From Methylococcus capsulatus str. Texas = ATCC 19069 (GTDB taxonomy: Bacteria > Pseudomonadota > Gammaproteobacteria > Methylococcales > Methylococcaceae): a DNA stretch of 64,000 bases. The stretch lies in NCBI RefSeq assembly GCF_000424685.1, contig NZ_KE384224.1, positions 434,001 to 498,000 on the forward strand, in the 5' to 3' direction. This document shows positions 31,469 through 40,711 of this stretch, one piece after another; the stretch's first letter is position 1; every line of letters starts with the position of its first letter. The translations under genes and the position numbers were made by a program. The notes below the pieces were generated by a model. The model made no database searches. It was not told the origin of the DNA and saw only the letters and a program-made list of their open reading frames with translations.

Positions 31469-33310
31469 ATGCTGAAACTGTTGTGTCTGGTCCCCTTCCT
31501 TCCTCTGACGGGCTTCCTGATCCTCACCTGCAGCGAAGGCCGGCTGCCCAGGGCTTACGTCCCCTGGATCGGCGCCGGGTCGGTCGGACTCTCGGCGGCC
31601 CTGGCGACGTCTCTGGCTTTCGAGCTCATGACCCTGGAGCCGGACACCCGGGTGTTCCGGCAGACGCTCTGGCACTGGATGGCAGCGGGCGATTTCGGCG
31701 TCGATTTTGCTTTCTACCTCGACGCACTGTCACTCAACATGCTTTTGGTGGTCACCGGGATCGGCTTTCTGATCCACGTCTATTCCGCCGGCTACATGGC
31801 GGACGACCCCGGCATGGCCCGCTTCTTCGCCTACATGAACCTGTTCGTGTTCGCCATGCTGATCCTGGTGCTGGCGGACAACCTGCCGCTGCTCTACCTC
31901 GGCTGGGAAGGCGTCGGACTGTGCAGTTATCTTCTGATCGGCTTCTGGTACGAGAAGCCGGAAAACGGCTATGCGGCGCGCAAGGCCTTCGTCGTCACCC
32001 GCGTCGGGGACACCGCCATGGCGCTGGGGCTGTTCCTGCTGTTCAGCCAGCTCGGCACGCTGGACATCCAGGAAGCGATGAGCCGGGCTGGCGCTCAGTG
32101 GCCGGCAGGCTCGACCCTCGCTACCGCAGCGGCCCTGCTGCTGCTCGGCGGCGCCGTCGGCAAGTCGGCCCAGTTGCCGCTCCAGGTCTGGCTGCCCGAC
32201 GCCATGGCGGGCCCCACCCCGATCAGCGCCCTGATCCATGCCGCCACCATGGTCACGGCCGGTGTCTACCTCATCGCCCGCACCCATGCGCTGTTCACCC
32301 TGGCGCCCGAAGTGCAGACCCTGGTCGCGGTCATCGGCGCCATCACCCTGCTGATATCCGGTTTTAGCGCCCTGACCCAGACCGACATCAAGCGCGTTCT
32401 GGCCTATTCGACCATCAGCCAGATCGGCTACATGTTCCTGGCTCTGGGCGTGGGCGCCTGGTCGGCGGCGATCTTCCACCTGACCACCCATGCCTTCTTC
32501 AAGGCACTGCTGTTCCTCGGCGCGGGCGCCGTCATCCTGTCACTGCACCACGAACAGGACATCTTCAGGATGGGAGGCCTGCGGCGCAGCCTGCCGTTGG
32601 TATTTTGGACCTTCCTCGCCGGCCTGGCCGCCCTGGTCGGCCTGCCCTTCACTTCCGGGTATTACAGCAAACACGAAATCCTGCTCACCGCTTACGGCGC
32701 CGGCAGCGCCGGCTCCTGGCTGTGGGCCGCCGGCACGGCGGGCGCGGTCCTCACCGGCCTCTACAGCACCCGGCTGCTGCTGATCGCCTTTTTCGGCCCG
32801 GAACGGACACCGGCGCATCGGCATTATGGCTCGAACATCGCAGCGCCGCTGGTCGTGCTCGCCATACTTTCCCTGGCCGGAGGGCTGGCGAAACTGCCCC
32901 TGTTCCCGGCGCTGCCCGAAACCGGAACGGACCAGGCCGGTGGCTCGCCCAGCCTCTTGACCACGGCGGCGCCCTTCCTCGGCGTCGCGATCGGCTACCT
33001 CGTCTACCGCACCGGCACCGCTTCCGCCGAAGCACTGCTGAAGCTCCCCGGAAGCGAGGCGTTGCGCCGTCTGTGGTTCAGCGGCTGGGGCATGGACTGG
33101 CTGTATGACCGTCTGTTCGTTCTGCCTTTCGTCGTCCTCGCCCGGCTGAACGAGGCCGATGCCATCGACCAGCCTTACCGGGGCATCGTCGCGCTCACCC
33201 GCCTGGGCCATCGCCTGCTGGTGCCCACCCAGACCGGCCAGCTCAGGCGCTACGCCGCCGGCATGCTGTTCGGCGCCGTGCTGATCCTGGCCGTGGGGGT
33301 ATGGGCATGA
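31469..33310 (+). CDS. nuoL: NADH-quinone oxidoreductase subunit L
   Basis: A 613-residue antiporter-like proton channel with about fifteen helices. Key segments are LYLGWEGVGLCSYLLIGFWY (functional Glu), GKSAQLPLQVWLPDAMAGPTP (functional Lys, HQ-type loop) and LIHAATMVTAGVYLIAR. The long lateral helix is expected in the C-terminal third. Its stop overlaps the start of nuoM. Confidence 0.96.
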   Translation: MLKLLCLVPFLPLTGFLILTCSEGRLPRAYVPWIGAGSVGLSAALATSLAFELMTLEPDTRVFRQTLWHWMAAGDFGVDFAFYLDALSLNMLLVVTGIGFLIHVYSAGYMADDPGMARFFAYMNLFVFAMLILVLADNLPLLYLGWEGVGLCSYLLIGFWYEKPENGYAARKAFVVTRVGDTAMALGLFLLFSQLGTLDIQEAMSRAGAQWPAGSTLATAAALLLLGGAVGKSAQLPLQVWLPDAMAGPTPISALIHAATMVTAGVYLIARTHALFTLAPEVQTLVAVIGAITLLISGFSALTQTDIKRVLAYSTISQIGYMFLALGVGAWSAAIFHLTTHAFFKALLFLGAGAVILSLHHEQDIFRMGGLRRSLPLVFWTFLAGLAALVGLPFTSGYYSKHEILLTAYGAGSAGSWLWAAGTAGAVLTGLYSTRLLLIAFFGPERTPAHRHYGSNIAAPLVVLAILSLAGGLAKLPLFPALPETGTDQAGGSPSLLTTAAPFLGVAIGYLVYRTGTASAEALLKLPGSEALRRLWFSGWGMDWLYDRLFVLPFVVLARLNEADAIDQPYRGIVALTRLGHRLLVPTQTGQLRRYAAGMLFGAVLILAVGVWA

Positions 33311-34776
33311 TCCTGCTCTGGCTGATCCTGGTTCCACTGATCGGTGGGCTGCTGTCGCTCCCGGCCGGACGCCGGCGGGACAATGCCCCGCGCTGGCTGG
33401 CACTGGCCGCCTTGGCCGGGGAGACCGCATTGCTGCTGGCCGTGTTCGCCGACACCGTGCCCGAATCCACCTGGCTGGCGCAGATCGACTGGGCCTGGAT
33501 TCCGCGCTTTGGCATCCGTATTCATCTGGCGCTGGACGGGCTCAGTCTGCTGCTCATCGCCCTGACAGTGTTCCTCGGCTTCGTCGCGGTGCTCTGTTCC
33601 TGGACCGAGATCCGCGAACGGCCGGGCTTCTTCCATTTCAACCTGCTGTGGACGCTGGCCGGCGTCATCGGCGTGTTCCTCGCCCTGGACCTGTTCCTGT
33701 TCTTCTTCTTCTGGGAAGTCATGCTGATCCCGATGTATCTCTTGATCGGCATCTGGGGGCACGAGAACCGGGCGTATGCGGCCATGAAGTTCTTCATCTT
33801 CACCCAGGTCAGCGGACTCCTGATGCTGATCGCGATCCTCGCCCTGGTGTTCCTGCACTACCAGACGACACGGACGCTCAGCTTCGATTATTTCGAGCTG
33901 CTCGAGGCCGATCTCTATCCCGGCGCGGCCCGCTGGATCATGCTCGGCTTCTTCGTCGCCTTCACGGTCAAACTGCCGGCGGTTCCCTTCCACACCTGGC
34001 TGCCGGACGCCCATACCCAGGCGCCGACCGGCGGCAGCGTGCTCCTCGCCGGGGTGTTGCTGAAGACCGGAGCCTACGGCCTGTTACGCTTCGTGATCCC
34101 GCTGTTTCCCGGTGCGGCGCAGGATTTCGCGCCTTTCGCCATGACCCTGGGCGCGGTCAGCATCCTCTATGCCGCCAAGCTCGCCTTCGCCCAGACCGAC
34201 CTCAAGCGCCTCATCGCCTATACCAGCGTCAGCCACATGGGCTTCGTGCTGCTCGGCGCTTTCGCCGGCAACGCGCAGGCGCTGCAGGGCGCGGTGATGA
34301 CCATGCTGGCCCATGGCGTCAGTGCGGCGGCGCTGTTCATGGTCGCCGGCGCCCTGCAGGAACGGCTGCACACCCGCGACATGGACGCGATGGGCGGGTT
34401 GTGGACGCTGACGCCCCGCATCGGCGCGATCACCCTGTTCTTCTCGGTCGCCGCGCTGGGCATGCCGGGGCTGGGCAACTTCGTCGGCGAATTCCTGGTG
34501 CTGCTGGGGAGCTTCCGCGTCGATACCGTCCTCACCGCGTTCGCCGCGCTCGGCCTGATCCTGGCACCGGTGTATGCGCTGTACGTGATGCAGCGGGCGT
34601 TCCACGGACCGGCTTCCCGCCATGAAGTCCGCGATTTCGGCCTGCGCGAAATGGGCGTGATGCTGTGCCTGGTCACCGCGACCGCCTGGATGGGGCTCCA
34701 TCCCCAATCGATGCTGGCCTACACCGACGCCATGATGAACGGACTGACCCGGACCCTGGCCCAGCGAGGAACCTGA
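33307..34776 (+). CDS. nuoM: NADH-quinone oxidoreductase subunit M
   Basis: A 489-residue antiporter-like subunit (FFFFWEVMLIPMYLLIGIWG with the conserved Glu; FHTWLPDAHTQAPTGGSVLL). ATG 33307 overlaps the nuoL stop as ATGA and lies about 9 bp after a G-run. An in-frame ATG two codons earlier (33301) is equally possible. Confidence 0.95.
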   Translation: MILLWLILVPLIGGLLSLPAGRRRDNAPRWLALAALAGETALLLAVFADTVPESTWLAQIDWAWIPRFGIRIHLALDGLSLLLIALTVFLGFVAVLCSWTEIRERPGFFHFNLLWTLAGVIGVFLALDLFLFFFFWEVMLIPMYLLIGIWGHENRAYAAMKFFIFTQVSGLLMLIAILALVFLHYQTTRTLSFDYFELLEADLYPGAARWIMLGFFVAFTVKLPAVPFHTWLPDAHTQAPTGGSVLLAGVLLKTGAYGLLRFVIPLFPGAAQDFAPFAMTLGAVSILYAAKLAFAQTDLKRLIAYTSVSHMGFVLLGAFAGNAQALQGAVMTMLAHGVSAAALFMVAGALQERLHTRDMDAMGGLWTLTPRIGAITLFFSVAALGMPGLGNFVGEFLVLLGSFRVDTVLTAFAALGLILAPVYALYVMQRAFHGPASRHEVRDFGLREMGVMLCLVTATAWMGLHPQSMLAYTDAMMNGLTRTLAQRGT

Positions 34777-34777
34777 C

Positions 34778-36229
34778 GTGACCGCCGACGCTCTCACCGC
34801 CCTGCTCCCCTTCATCGTGCTGTCGGCGGCCGCCGTTGCCGTGATGCTGGCCATCGCGATCCGGCGGAGCTTCCGCCTCGTTTTCTGGCTGACGGTCGGC
34901 GGGCTGCTGGCGGGCCTGTCCACCCTACCCCACGCTTCGCCCGTCGCACCACTCCAGGTCACGGACTTGCTGCGGATCGACGCCTATGGCCTGTTCTTCC
35001 ATGCCCTTTTCCTGCTCTCCGCGCTCGTCGTCGCCCTCCTGTGCCTGGCCTATTTCCGGCGGCGCGAGAACGAGAACGAAGAAATCTTCGTGCTGCTCCT
35101 CACCTCGACCCTGGGGGCCCTGCTGCTGGTATCCAGCGCCCATCTCGCCATGTTCTTCCTCGGCCTGGAGGTGCTGACGATCTCCCTGTTCCCGATGATC
35201 GCCTACAGTGTCCGGGCCTCCCGCCCGCTGGAAGCAGGCATCAAATACCTGTTGCTGTCGGGGCTCGCCTCCTCTTTCCTCATGTTCGGCATGGCACTGG
35301 TCTACGGCGACCTGGGCGTACTCTCGTTCGAACAGATCGGCGCGCATGGCGCGGAACTGGAGCAAAAACCGCTGGCTCTCGCCGGACTGTTCCTGATCCT
35401 GGCCGCGATCGGCTTCAAACTGTCGCTGGTGCCGTTCCACCTGTGGACGCCGGACGTCTACCAGGGCGCGCCCGCCCCGGTCACCGCCTTCCTGGCGACC
35501 GTGTCGAAGGCGTCCGTGTTCGCCCTGCTGCTCAGATTCTTCACCGCCGCCCACGCCGAGCGATCGGAAACCTTTCTCTGCGTGCTCGGCCTCCTGGCCG
35601 TCGTTTCCATCCTGGCCGGCAATCTCCTGGCGCTGCTGCAGGTCAGTCTGAAACGCCTGCTCGCCTATTCCTCTATCGCCCACATGGGTTACCTATTGAC
35701 GGGGTTCGTCGCGGCGGGACTGCTGCGGCGGGACCTGCAGACGGAAACGATCGCCTTCTACCTCGCCGCCTACACGGTCACCAGTCTGGCCGCCTTCGGC
35801 GCCATCTCGGCCTTGTCCGACGACGACCGCGAATCCGACCGGCTCAGCGACTACGCCGGCCTGTTCTGGCGCTCGCCCTGGCTTGCCGCGGTGCTGACAC
35901 TCTCCCTGCTGTCGCTGGCGGGAATCCCGCTCACAGTCGGCTTCGTCGGCAAGTTCTACGTCTTCGCCGTCGGCGTGCAGGCGGAGACCTGGCCGCTGGT
36001 GGCGACCGTCGTCATCGGCAGCGGCATCGGCATCTACTATTACCTCCGTGTCGTGCTGACCATGATCCAGCCGGCCGGTGTCGGTCAGCGGGTCACGCTG
36101 CATCCGGCGGCGGGAACCGCTTTGGCCGCTGCGGCACTGGTCATTCTCGCGGCCGGATTGTTTCCGCAGCCTTTGATCGATGCCGCCGCCAACGTGCCAC
36201 AACCGCCCCCCACCGCCGACAGCCCGTAA
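34778..36229 (+). CDS. nuoN: NADH-quinone oxidoreductase subunit N
   Basis: A 483-residue antiporter-like subunit and last gene of the operon (FFLGLEVLTISLFPMIAY with the conserved Glu; KLSLVPFHLWTPDVYQGAP). The start is GTG, one base after the nuoM stop. A 7-bp-stem hairpin follows 56 bp downstream. Confidence 0.95.
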   Translation: MTADALTALLPFIVLSAAAVAVMLAIAIRRSFRLVFWLTVGGLLAGLSTLPHASPVAPLQVTDLLRIDAYGLFFHALFLLSALVVALLCLAYFRRRENENEEIFVLLLTSTLGALLLVSSAHLAMFFLGLEVLTISLFPMIAYSVRASRPLEAGIKYLLLSGLASSFLMFGMALVYGDLGVLSFEQIGAHGAELEQKPLALAGLFLILAAIGFKLSLVPFHLWTPDVYQGAPAPVTAFLATVSKASVFALLLRFFTAAHAERSETFLCVLGLLAVVSILAGNLLALLQVSLKRLLAYSSIAHMGYLLTGFVAAGLLRRDLQTETIAFYLAAYTVTSLAAFGAISALSDDDRESDRLSDYAGLFWRSPWLAAVLTLSLLSLAGIPLTVGFVGKFYVFAVGVQAETWPLVATVVIGSGIGIYYYLRVVLTMIQPAGVGQRVTLHPAAGTALAAAALVILAAGLFPQPLIDAAANVPQPPPTADSP

Positions 36230-36285
36230 CGGCTCACCGCGACGGGCGGAGTCCCATAAGACGGTTCCGCGCCACCTGCTCATCG

Positions 36286-36313
36286 CACCGCTCTTCCCGG
36301 GAGGAAAGCGGTG
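36286..36313 (+). terminator. Hairpin after nuoN
   Basis: CACCGCT / AGCGGTG stem around a loop that itself holds TTCCCGGGAGG. No T-run follows; may mark the operon end or RNA processing. Confidence 0.4.
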
Positions 36314-36399
36314 ACCTGCCCCCTGGGCGTGCCGCTGAATCCGGGGAAAAACTCCGGCGTTGGAAATCAAACGATTCCTCGGTTGCCGGGTTGCCGATG

Positions 36400-36653
36400 G
36401 CACGGCGCGAAACCGTGAATCGGGCCGGGGGGTATCCCGCCGATGCTGCCGGGGCCTGACCTCGTTGTAGTCCCGGCACCAAGTGCCGGTGACGGTCCCG
36501 CCCTGGGGGAGTGATCCGAACCCGTGCTCGTTCGGGCACTCGTCCCGGAACTTGCCGTTGCAGCCATCGCGCAGACCTCCGCGAAGGGCAATCCCGCTTC
36601 AGCCTGCTCAAAAAACCGAGGATCCGGTCTTCGGTGAACCTGCTCTTCTTCAT
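36400..36653 (-). pseudogene. Internally deleted IS3-family insertion sequence remnant
   Basis: On the minus strand an orfA start (MKKSRFTEDRILGF, then in another frame FEQAEAGLPFAEVCAM) is joined directly to the 3' part of orfB (NGKFRDECPNEHGFGSL, TWCRDYNEVRP, then IGGIPP). The middle of both genes is missing and the frame shifts several times. A possible terminal repeat (TTGACCCGTCCCCGCC read on the minus strand) lies near 36715. The block 36314-36870 holds no other gene. Confidence 0.75.
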
Positions 36654-36870
36654 GTCTGCGTCTCCTGATCAGGCGGACTTTACCCCTTTCCGTTGGTACG
36701 CCACGGCGGGGACGGGTCAATTGAGTCCGCCCAGCGTTTCAGGATATTCGATTGCCGGGTTAATATCTGGGAATTCCTGACCTTCACGGCGGAAGCCTCC
36801 GAAGCTCTGAATCCGAGTTGCAGGTAGATTTCTTTCTCGATAACCGACTTGTTCCCAGAGAACCACGGCC

Positions 36871-38088
36871 ATGAAAAAGCGGAAAACCCGAAACACTCCG
36901 ACGATCACCGATCCCCCAACACAGGGCCCGTCTCGGTCTGTGAGGAAGCCCGCACGGGTAGCCGTCGGCGACAAATCGGAGTCACCGTCAAAGCCACGAC
37001 GTTTGAGCGTATTCGATCGCTATCTGACTCTCTGGGTAGTTCTTTGCATCGTCGGCGGCGTTGGCCTGGGGCATTTCTTTCCCGCGATGTTTCAGGCGGT
37101 GGGACGATGGGAAATCGCCAAGATCAATCTCCCGGTCGCAGCGTTGATCTGGTTGATGATCATTCCCATGCTGCTCAAGATAAACCTCAAAGCGCTGAAA
37201 GGCGTCGTGCAGCATTGGCGCGGAGTTGGTGTGACCCTGTTGGTAAACTGGGGCGTGAAGCCGTTCTCGATGGCGTTCCTGGGATGGCTCTTCGTCGGCA
37301 ACCTGTTTCGCCCATGGCTGCCGTCCGACCAGATCGACGCCTACATCGCCGGTTTGATACTCCTGGCGGCAGCGCCCTGCACGGCCATGGTATTCATCTG
37401 GAGCCATCTCGTGCGTGGCGAACCGCACTTCACCTTATCACAGGTGGCACTCAACGACGTCATCATGGTCTTCGCCTTCGCGCCCCTCGTCGGCCTACTG
37501 CTGGGACTGTCGGCCATTACTGTGCCCTGGGACACATTGCTCCTGTCGGTGCTGCTCTACATCGTGGTGCCGCTGATGCTGGCAAACTTGGGGCGTGCCC
37601 TGATGTTGCGCCACGAGCATGGGTATGCGCGCCTGGACCGACTGTTGCAGGTTTTGCATCCCGTGTCGCTGACGGCACTCCTGGCCACGTTGGTGCTGCT
37701 GTTCGGCTTCCAGGGTGAGCAGATCTTGAGCCAGCCGTTGGTGATCCTTCTCCTGGCGGTGCCCATTCTGATCCAGGTGTTTTTCAATTCGGGGCTGGCC
37801 TATCTCCTGAACCGCGCCGTTCGCTCCCCCCATTGCATCGCCGGCCCCTCTGCGCTGATCGGCGCCAGCAACTTCTTCGAACTGGCGGTTGCCACCGCTA
37901 TCGCTCTGTTCGGTTTCGAATCCGGAGCGGCCCTGGCGACAGTAGTCGGTGTCCTGATCGAGGTACCTGTGATGCTGCTGGCCGTGGGCGTTGTCAACCG
38001 CAGTCGCGCCTGGTACGAGCTGCGTTCAGGCGTTCCCAGCCACGAAGAATGCTGCCCGGTGGACGCGCATCGGCAGGCAGGCAAATGA
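36871..38088 (+). CDS. acr3: ACR3-family arsenite efflux transporter
   Basis: A 405-residue protein with about ten membrane helices. The family signatures are present: AAPCTAMVFIWSHL with the conserved Cys of helix 4, and ALIGASNFFELAVATAIALF in helix 9. ACR3 exports arsenite, in some members antimonite, using the proton gradient. Before the first helix there is a basic N-terminal extension of about 45 residues, unusually long; the true start may be later, but no better ATG is seen. No arsR or arsC is next to it, so regulation is not evident. It lies between decayed IS3 elements and an integrase-like gene, suggesting acquisition. Confidence 0.9.
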   Translation: MKKRKTRNTPTITDPPTQGPSRSVRKPARVAVGDKSESPSKPRRLSVFDRYLTLWVVLCIVGGVGLGHFFPAMFQAVGRWEIAKINLPVAALIWLMIIPMLLKINLKALKGVVQHWRGVGVTLLVNWGVKPFSMAFLGWLFVGNLFRPWLPSDQIDAYIAGLILLAAAPCTAMVFIWSHLVRGEPHFTLSQVALNDVIMVFAFAPLVGLLLGLSAITVPWDTLLLSVLLYIVVPLMLANLGRALMLRHEHGYARLDRLLQVLHPVSLTALLATLVLLFGFQGEQILSQPLVILLLAVPILIQVFFNSGLAYLLNRAVRSPHCIAGPSALIGASNFFELAVATAIALFGFESGAALATVVGVLIEVPVMLLAVGVVNRSRAWYELRSGVPSHEECCPVDAHRQAGK

Positions 38089-38426
38089 ATAGCGGGCGGG
38101 GCGCCGCGACCGCCGTTCCGTCACCCCGGTGCATGACGGCACCCTCTGCCTTGGCGGTGCCGGCCGCGCGTCATTTCCCGTCACTCAACCAGTGCCAGGT
38201 CAAGCTGAACAAGGCCAGGTTCGTCGAGACATTGCCCTAGCCGCAAGCCCGAATTCAAACCCCGCTCATCTCCGGCCGGCATCCGGAAATGAGCGGGATC
38301 GTTTCGACCGGCTTCCGATCTCGATCATTGCGCAATTGTCCCGTCCCAAGTGCTCTTTTGTCCAAGAAAACGTTGGAGCGTTCGTTCACAATCCACGCAT
38401 ATCTTTGATTGTTTGGCCAGGACGAA
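38089..38426. other. Intergenic stretch between acr3 and the integrase-like gene
   Basis: Contains the hairpin at 38261-38297 and short open frames without recognisable proteins. Nothing else supported. Confidence 0.4.
38261..38297. terminator. Strong hairpin downstream of acr3
   Basis: Nested perfect stems CCCGCTCAT/ATGAGCGGG and TCCGG/CCGGA, followed by ATCGTTT. Good stability but few T's. Confidence 0.55.
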
Positions 38427-39485
38427 GTGAAGACAGTGACATTCGCCACTGCAGCATTGCAATCTCGGCGGCTCGATAGGCCGATCGGAAAATCGGGTCA
38501 GCCCTCGCTGCGGAATAGTGGCTTCCTCTTGGGGGGAGTGATCCGGGACTACATCCGTGTCCAACATGACAAAGTCCGCTATGAACGGTTGCGGCAGGCG
38601 GAAAGCCATCTGATCCGCTGTGCCGAAATCCTCGGCGACCGGCCGATCAGTGTATACCGGCCCGAGGATATCCGTATTCTGCTGAACGAGCTGCGCAGCG
38701 CCTATGGCCTGTCCGCCGCGACCGCCAACGGTTATCTCGGTTCGCTGTCGGCCTTGTTCAACTGGGCCATCGCGGAGCGACGCTACGGCCTCGAGCGAAA
38801 TCCTTGCAACGGCTGCCGGCTGCCAAACGAGAGCGTCCTGGCGGAACTGCGCCAGCAGAGTGCCGATAAACCGTTCAGCCCGGAACAACTGAAGATCTTC
38901 TTCGAGTCCGAGCATGCACGGAAAGGCGTCAACACGACCTACAAGTATTGGATTCCCCTGATCCAGCTCTATGCGGGCGCCCGTATCGGCGAAATCTGCC
39001 TGCTCACCCCCGAAGACATCGTGGAGCTTCCCGGCGGCATCCCGGCTTTCCGTTTGGTAGCGGCCAACGCCCGGCTGCCCGTCATACGCAAATTGCGTTT
39101 CGTGCCCGTGCATCCCCGGTTGGTGGCCCTTGGGCTGCTTGAGCACGCAAGGAATCAGCACGGCCACGGCACGATGTGGCCAGGGTTAAAGATTCCGCGC
39201 TTGGGCAGCAAAGGACAGAACTTTGGAATGTGGCTCAACCGGCACTTGAACGCACTGGGACTGAAGCAGGAAGGGCGGCGTTCCGACGTCTTCCGCGCCA
39301 CGTTCCGTGCCTCCTTGAGGCAGGCGGGCGTTGCCGAATCGCATGTCGACGCCCTGCTGGGGCTGACCGGAAGCGGTGCCGGCGGCTGCGCCAGACCTCT
39401 CTGGGAAACCCATCCGGATGTACTCCTGCGCGAATTGACCAAGCTCGATTATGGCATTGAGCACACGGCACCTCCCGTGAGTTGA
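38427..39485 (+). CDS. Integrase-like protein (tyrosine recombinase fold) with degraded catalytic site
   Basis: A 352-residue protein: an N-terminal SAM-like core-binding domain (AESHLIRCAEILGDRPISVY, SAATANGYLGSLSALFNWAI) and a catalytic-type domain. The first active-site Arg is present (YAGARIGEICLL). The HxxR box reads DVFRATF (His lost, Arg kept), the GH pair reads LLGL, and the usual ARYG nucleophile position reads ARPLW, so the Tyr appears lost. It may be dead or have another role. GTG 38427 is chosen for AGGA five bases upstream; a TTG at 38409 would add six residues. Confidence 0.7.
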   Translation: MKTVTFATAALQSRRLDRPIGKSGQPSLRNSGFLLGGVIRDYIRVQHDKVRYERLRQAESHLIRCAEILGDRPISVYRPEDIRILLNELRSAYGLSAATANGYLGSLSALFNWAIAERRYGLERNPCNGCRLPNESVLAELRQQSADKPFSPEQLKIFFESEHARKGVNTTYKYWIPLIQLYAGARIGEICLLTPEDIVELPGGIPAFRLVAANARLPVIRKLRFVPVHPRLVALGLLEHARNQHGHGTMWPGLKIPRLGSKGQNFGMWLNRHLNALGLKQEGRRSDVFRATFRASLRQAGVAESHVDALLGLTGSGAGGCARPLWETHPDVLLRELTKLDYGIEHTAPPVS

Positions 39486-39687
39486 CGGCGAAGGCTTCCT
39501 GCATGCCATGAGGGCGACGACAGCGCTTGCGGGTTGAGCGGCCGGAGGACGTTTGACGAAGCCGACTCGGAAGCAGACCACCCGCCAGGGAGCGCTCAGG
39601 GTTTGCGTCAAACCGACCGGCCATTCGCCCCTGGTGTTCGATACCGTATCGGTGGCAGTGGAACCCTGACCCGCTCTCCTGCCGCCG

Positions 39688-40227
39688 TCAGGAATCCGGA
39701 TGGGGAACTTCGGCGGGATCGCCGATCGGCGGCGTCGTGGCCATACAAGGGCGAAACAGCCGCAGGTAAGTATCGGCGACCTGCTGGAGCGCGCCCTGGA
39801 CTTCGCGATAGCGCTCCAGCACATCCCTGCCGAAGGGCGTCAGGTGAGCGCCTCCCCCGTGTCTCCCTCCGCGGGAGGCGTCCACCACCGGTTCGCGGAA
39901 GGAACGGTTCATGGTGTCCACCAGCAGCCAAGCGCGCCGGTAGCTCATGTCCATGCTGCGGCCGGCTGCCGATATCGACCCGGTTTGCTCGATCGCCTCC
40001 AACAACTCCGCCTTGCCGGGACCGAAGGCGATTTCGGTACCATAGAGCAGGCGCAACGTCAGTTTGAACCTCGGCTCGACAAAACAGCGCCGTGGGTGCA
40101 CCGTTTTCTTGGTACGCCGCTTGTGTGTTTCCTGCGTCTTCTCACCCACTCGGCCGACACCGGTTCGGGGTATCGGTGAGGTCGTGCCGGGCTCAGAAAG
40201 GAGCGGTTTATCGGATGACATTCGCAA
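39688..40227 (-). CDS. ModE-type winged-helix regulator without a molybdate-binding domain
   Basis: A 179-residue protein. Residues about 55-140 match the ModE DNA-binding domain (GTEIAFGPGKAELLEAIEQT, GSISAAGRSMDMSYRRAWLL, VDTMNRSFREPVV), and the tail has LTPFGRDVLERYREVQ. The C-terminal TOBE domains that bind molybdate in E. coli ModE are absent. The first 50 residues are low-complexity and basic; a later GTG start is possible. It probably controls molybdate genes, perhaps the operator at 3908, with the separate Mop protein as sensor; that link is inference. Confidence 0.8.
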   Translation of the reverse strand: MRMSSDKPLLSEPGTTSPIPRTGVGRVGEKTQETHKRRTKKTVHPRRCFVEPRFKLTLRLLYGTEIAFGPGKAELLEAIEQTGSISAAGRSMDMSYRRAWLLVDTMNRSFREPVVDASRGGRHGGGAHLTPFGRDVLERYREVQGALQQVADTYLRLFRPCMATTPPIGDPAEVPHPDS

Positions 40228-40432
40228 CTCGTCGGACGGCAGCGATCGAACGATTCGCCGATCAGGGTTAATCGTAACGGTTCTGCAAGCGCAGCGATAT
40301 CCCCTTGAACGAGATGGAGCATGCGGTCGAAGAGCGCCGGACGCCTGCGCGACGCGGTGGAGAGTCTGGGTTGGGATGCGTCACGGCAAGATTCTCGACG
40401 TGGCCGCAAAGTGACTAAGTGGTGGTTTTGAA

Positions 40433-40507
40433 TGGTGGGCGGTGCAGGGATCGAACCTACGACCCCTTCCGTGTGAAGGAAGTGCTCTCCCGCTGAGCTA
40501 ACCGCCC
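40433..40507 (-). tRNA. tRNA-Val, anticodon CAC
   Basis: A full cloverleaf can be drawn: acceptor stem GGGCGGT/ACCGCCC, D stem GCTC/GAGC, anticodon stem CTTCC/GGAAG with loop TTCACAC (anticodon CAC, reads GUG), T stem GTAGG/CCTGC with TTCGATC. Discriminator A and an encoded CCA end at 40433. It lies beside integrase and IS remnants, but no second copy of its 3' end was seen, so it is not shown to be an attachment site. Confidence 0.96.
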
Positions 40508-40574
40508 TTGTCCTGCGAACCTTGTCATGGCACCGTGCGGATACCGAAGCCCGGACGCATGATTTTCATGCCGT

Positions 40575-40603
40575 AATTTATCTTCAAATCCAGACGTTGT
40601 AAA
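40575..40603 (-). promoter_or_regulatory. Candidate promoter of the tRNA-Val gene
   Basis: On the minus strand TTTACA and TAAATT are separated by exactly 17 bp, about 60 bp before the mature tRNA. Confidence 0.5.
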
Positions 40604-40711
40604 TGCTCTTGTCGAGAACAAATAAACTGTCCGTGGTGTAGCAACCTGCCCCCATCCAGCCATACCAGAGTGAAATAGATTAAGTCCGTCTACCAATGGA
40701 GAACGACGGAC

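Noticed and set aside
39551-39613. 8-bp inverted repeat GTTTGACG/CGTCAAAC with a 47-bp spacer
   Set aside because: Arms are short and far apart, expected by chance; no gene start nearby depends on it.
40433-40507. tRNA-Val as attachment site of an integrated element
   Set aside because: No second copy of the tRNA 3' end was found in the window, and the integrase-like gene is not adjacent in the usual way.
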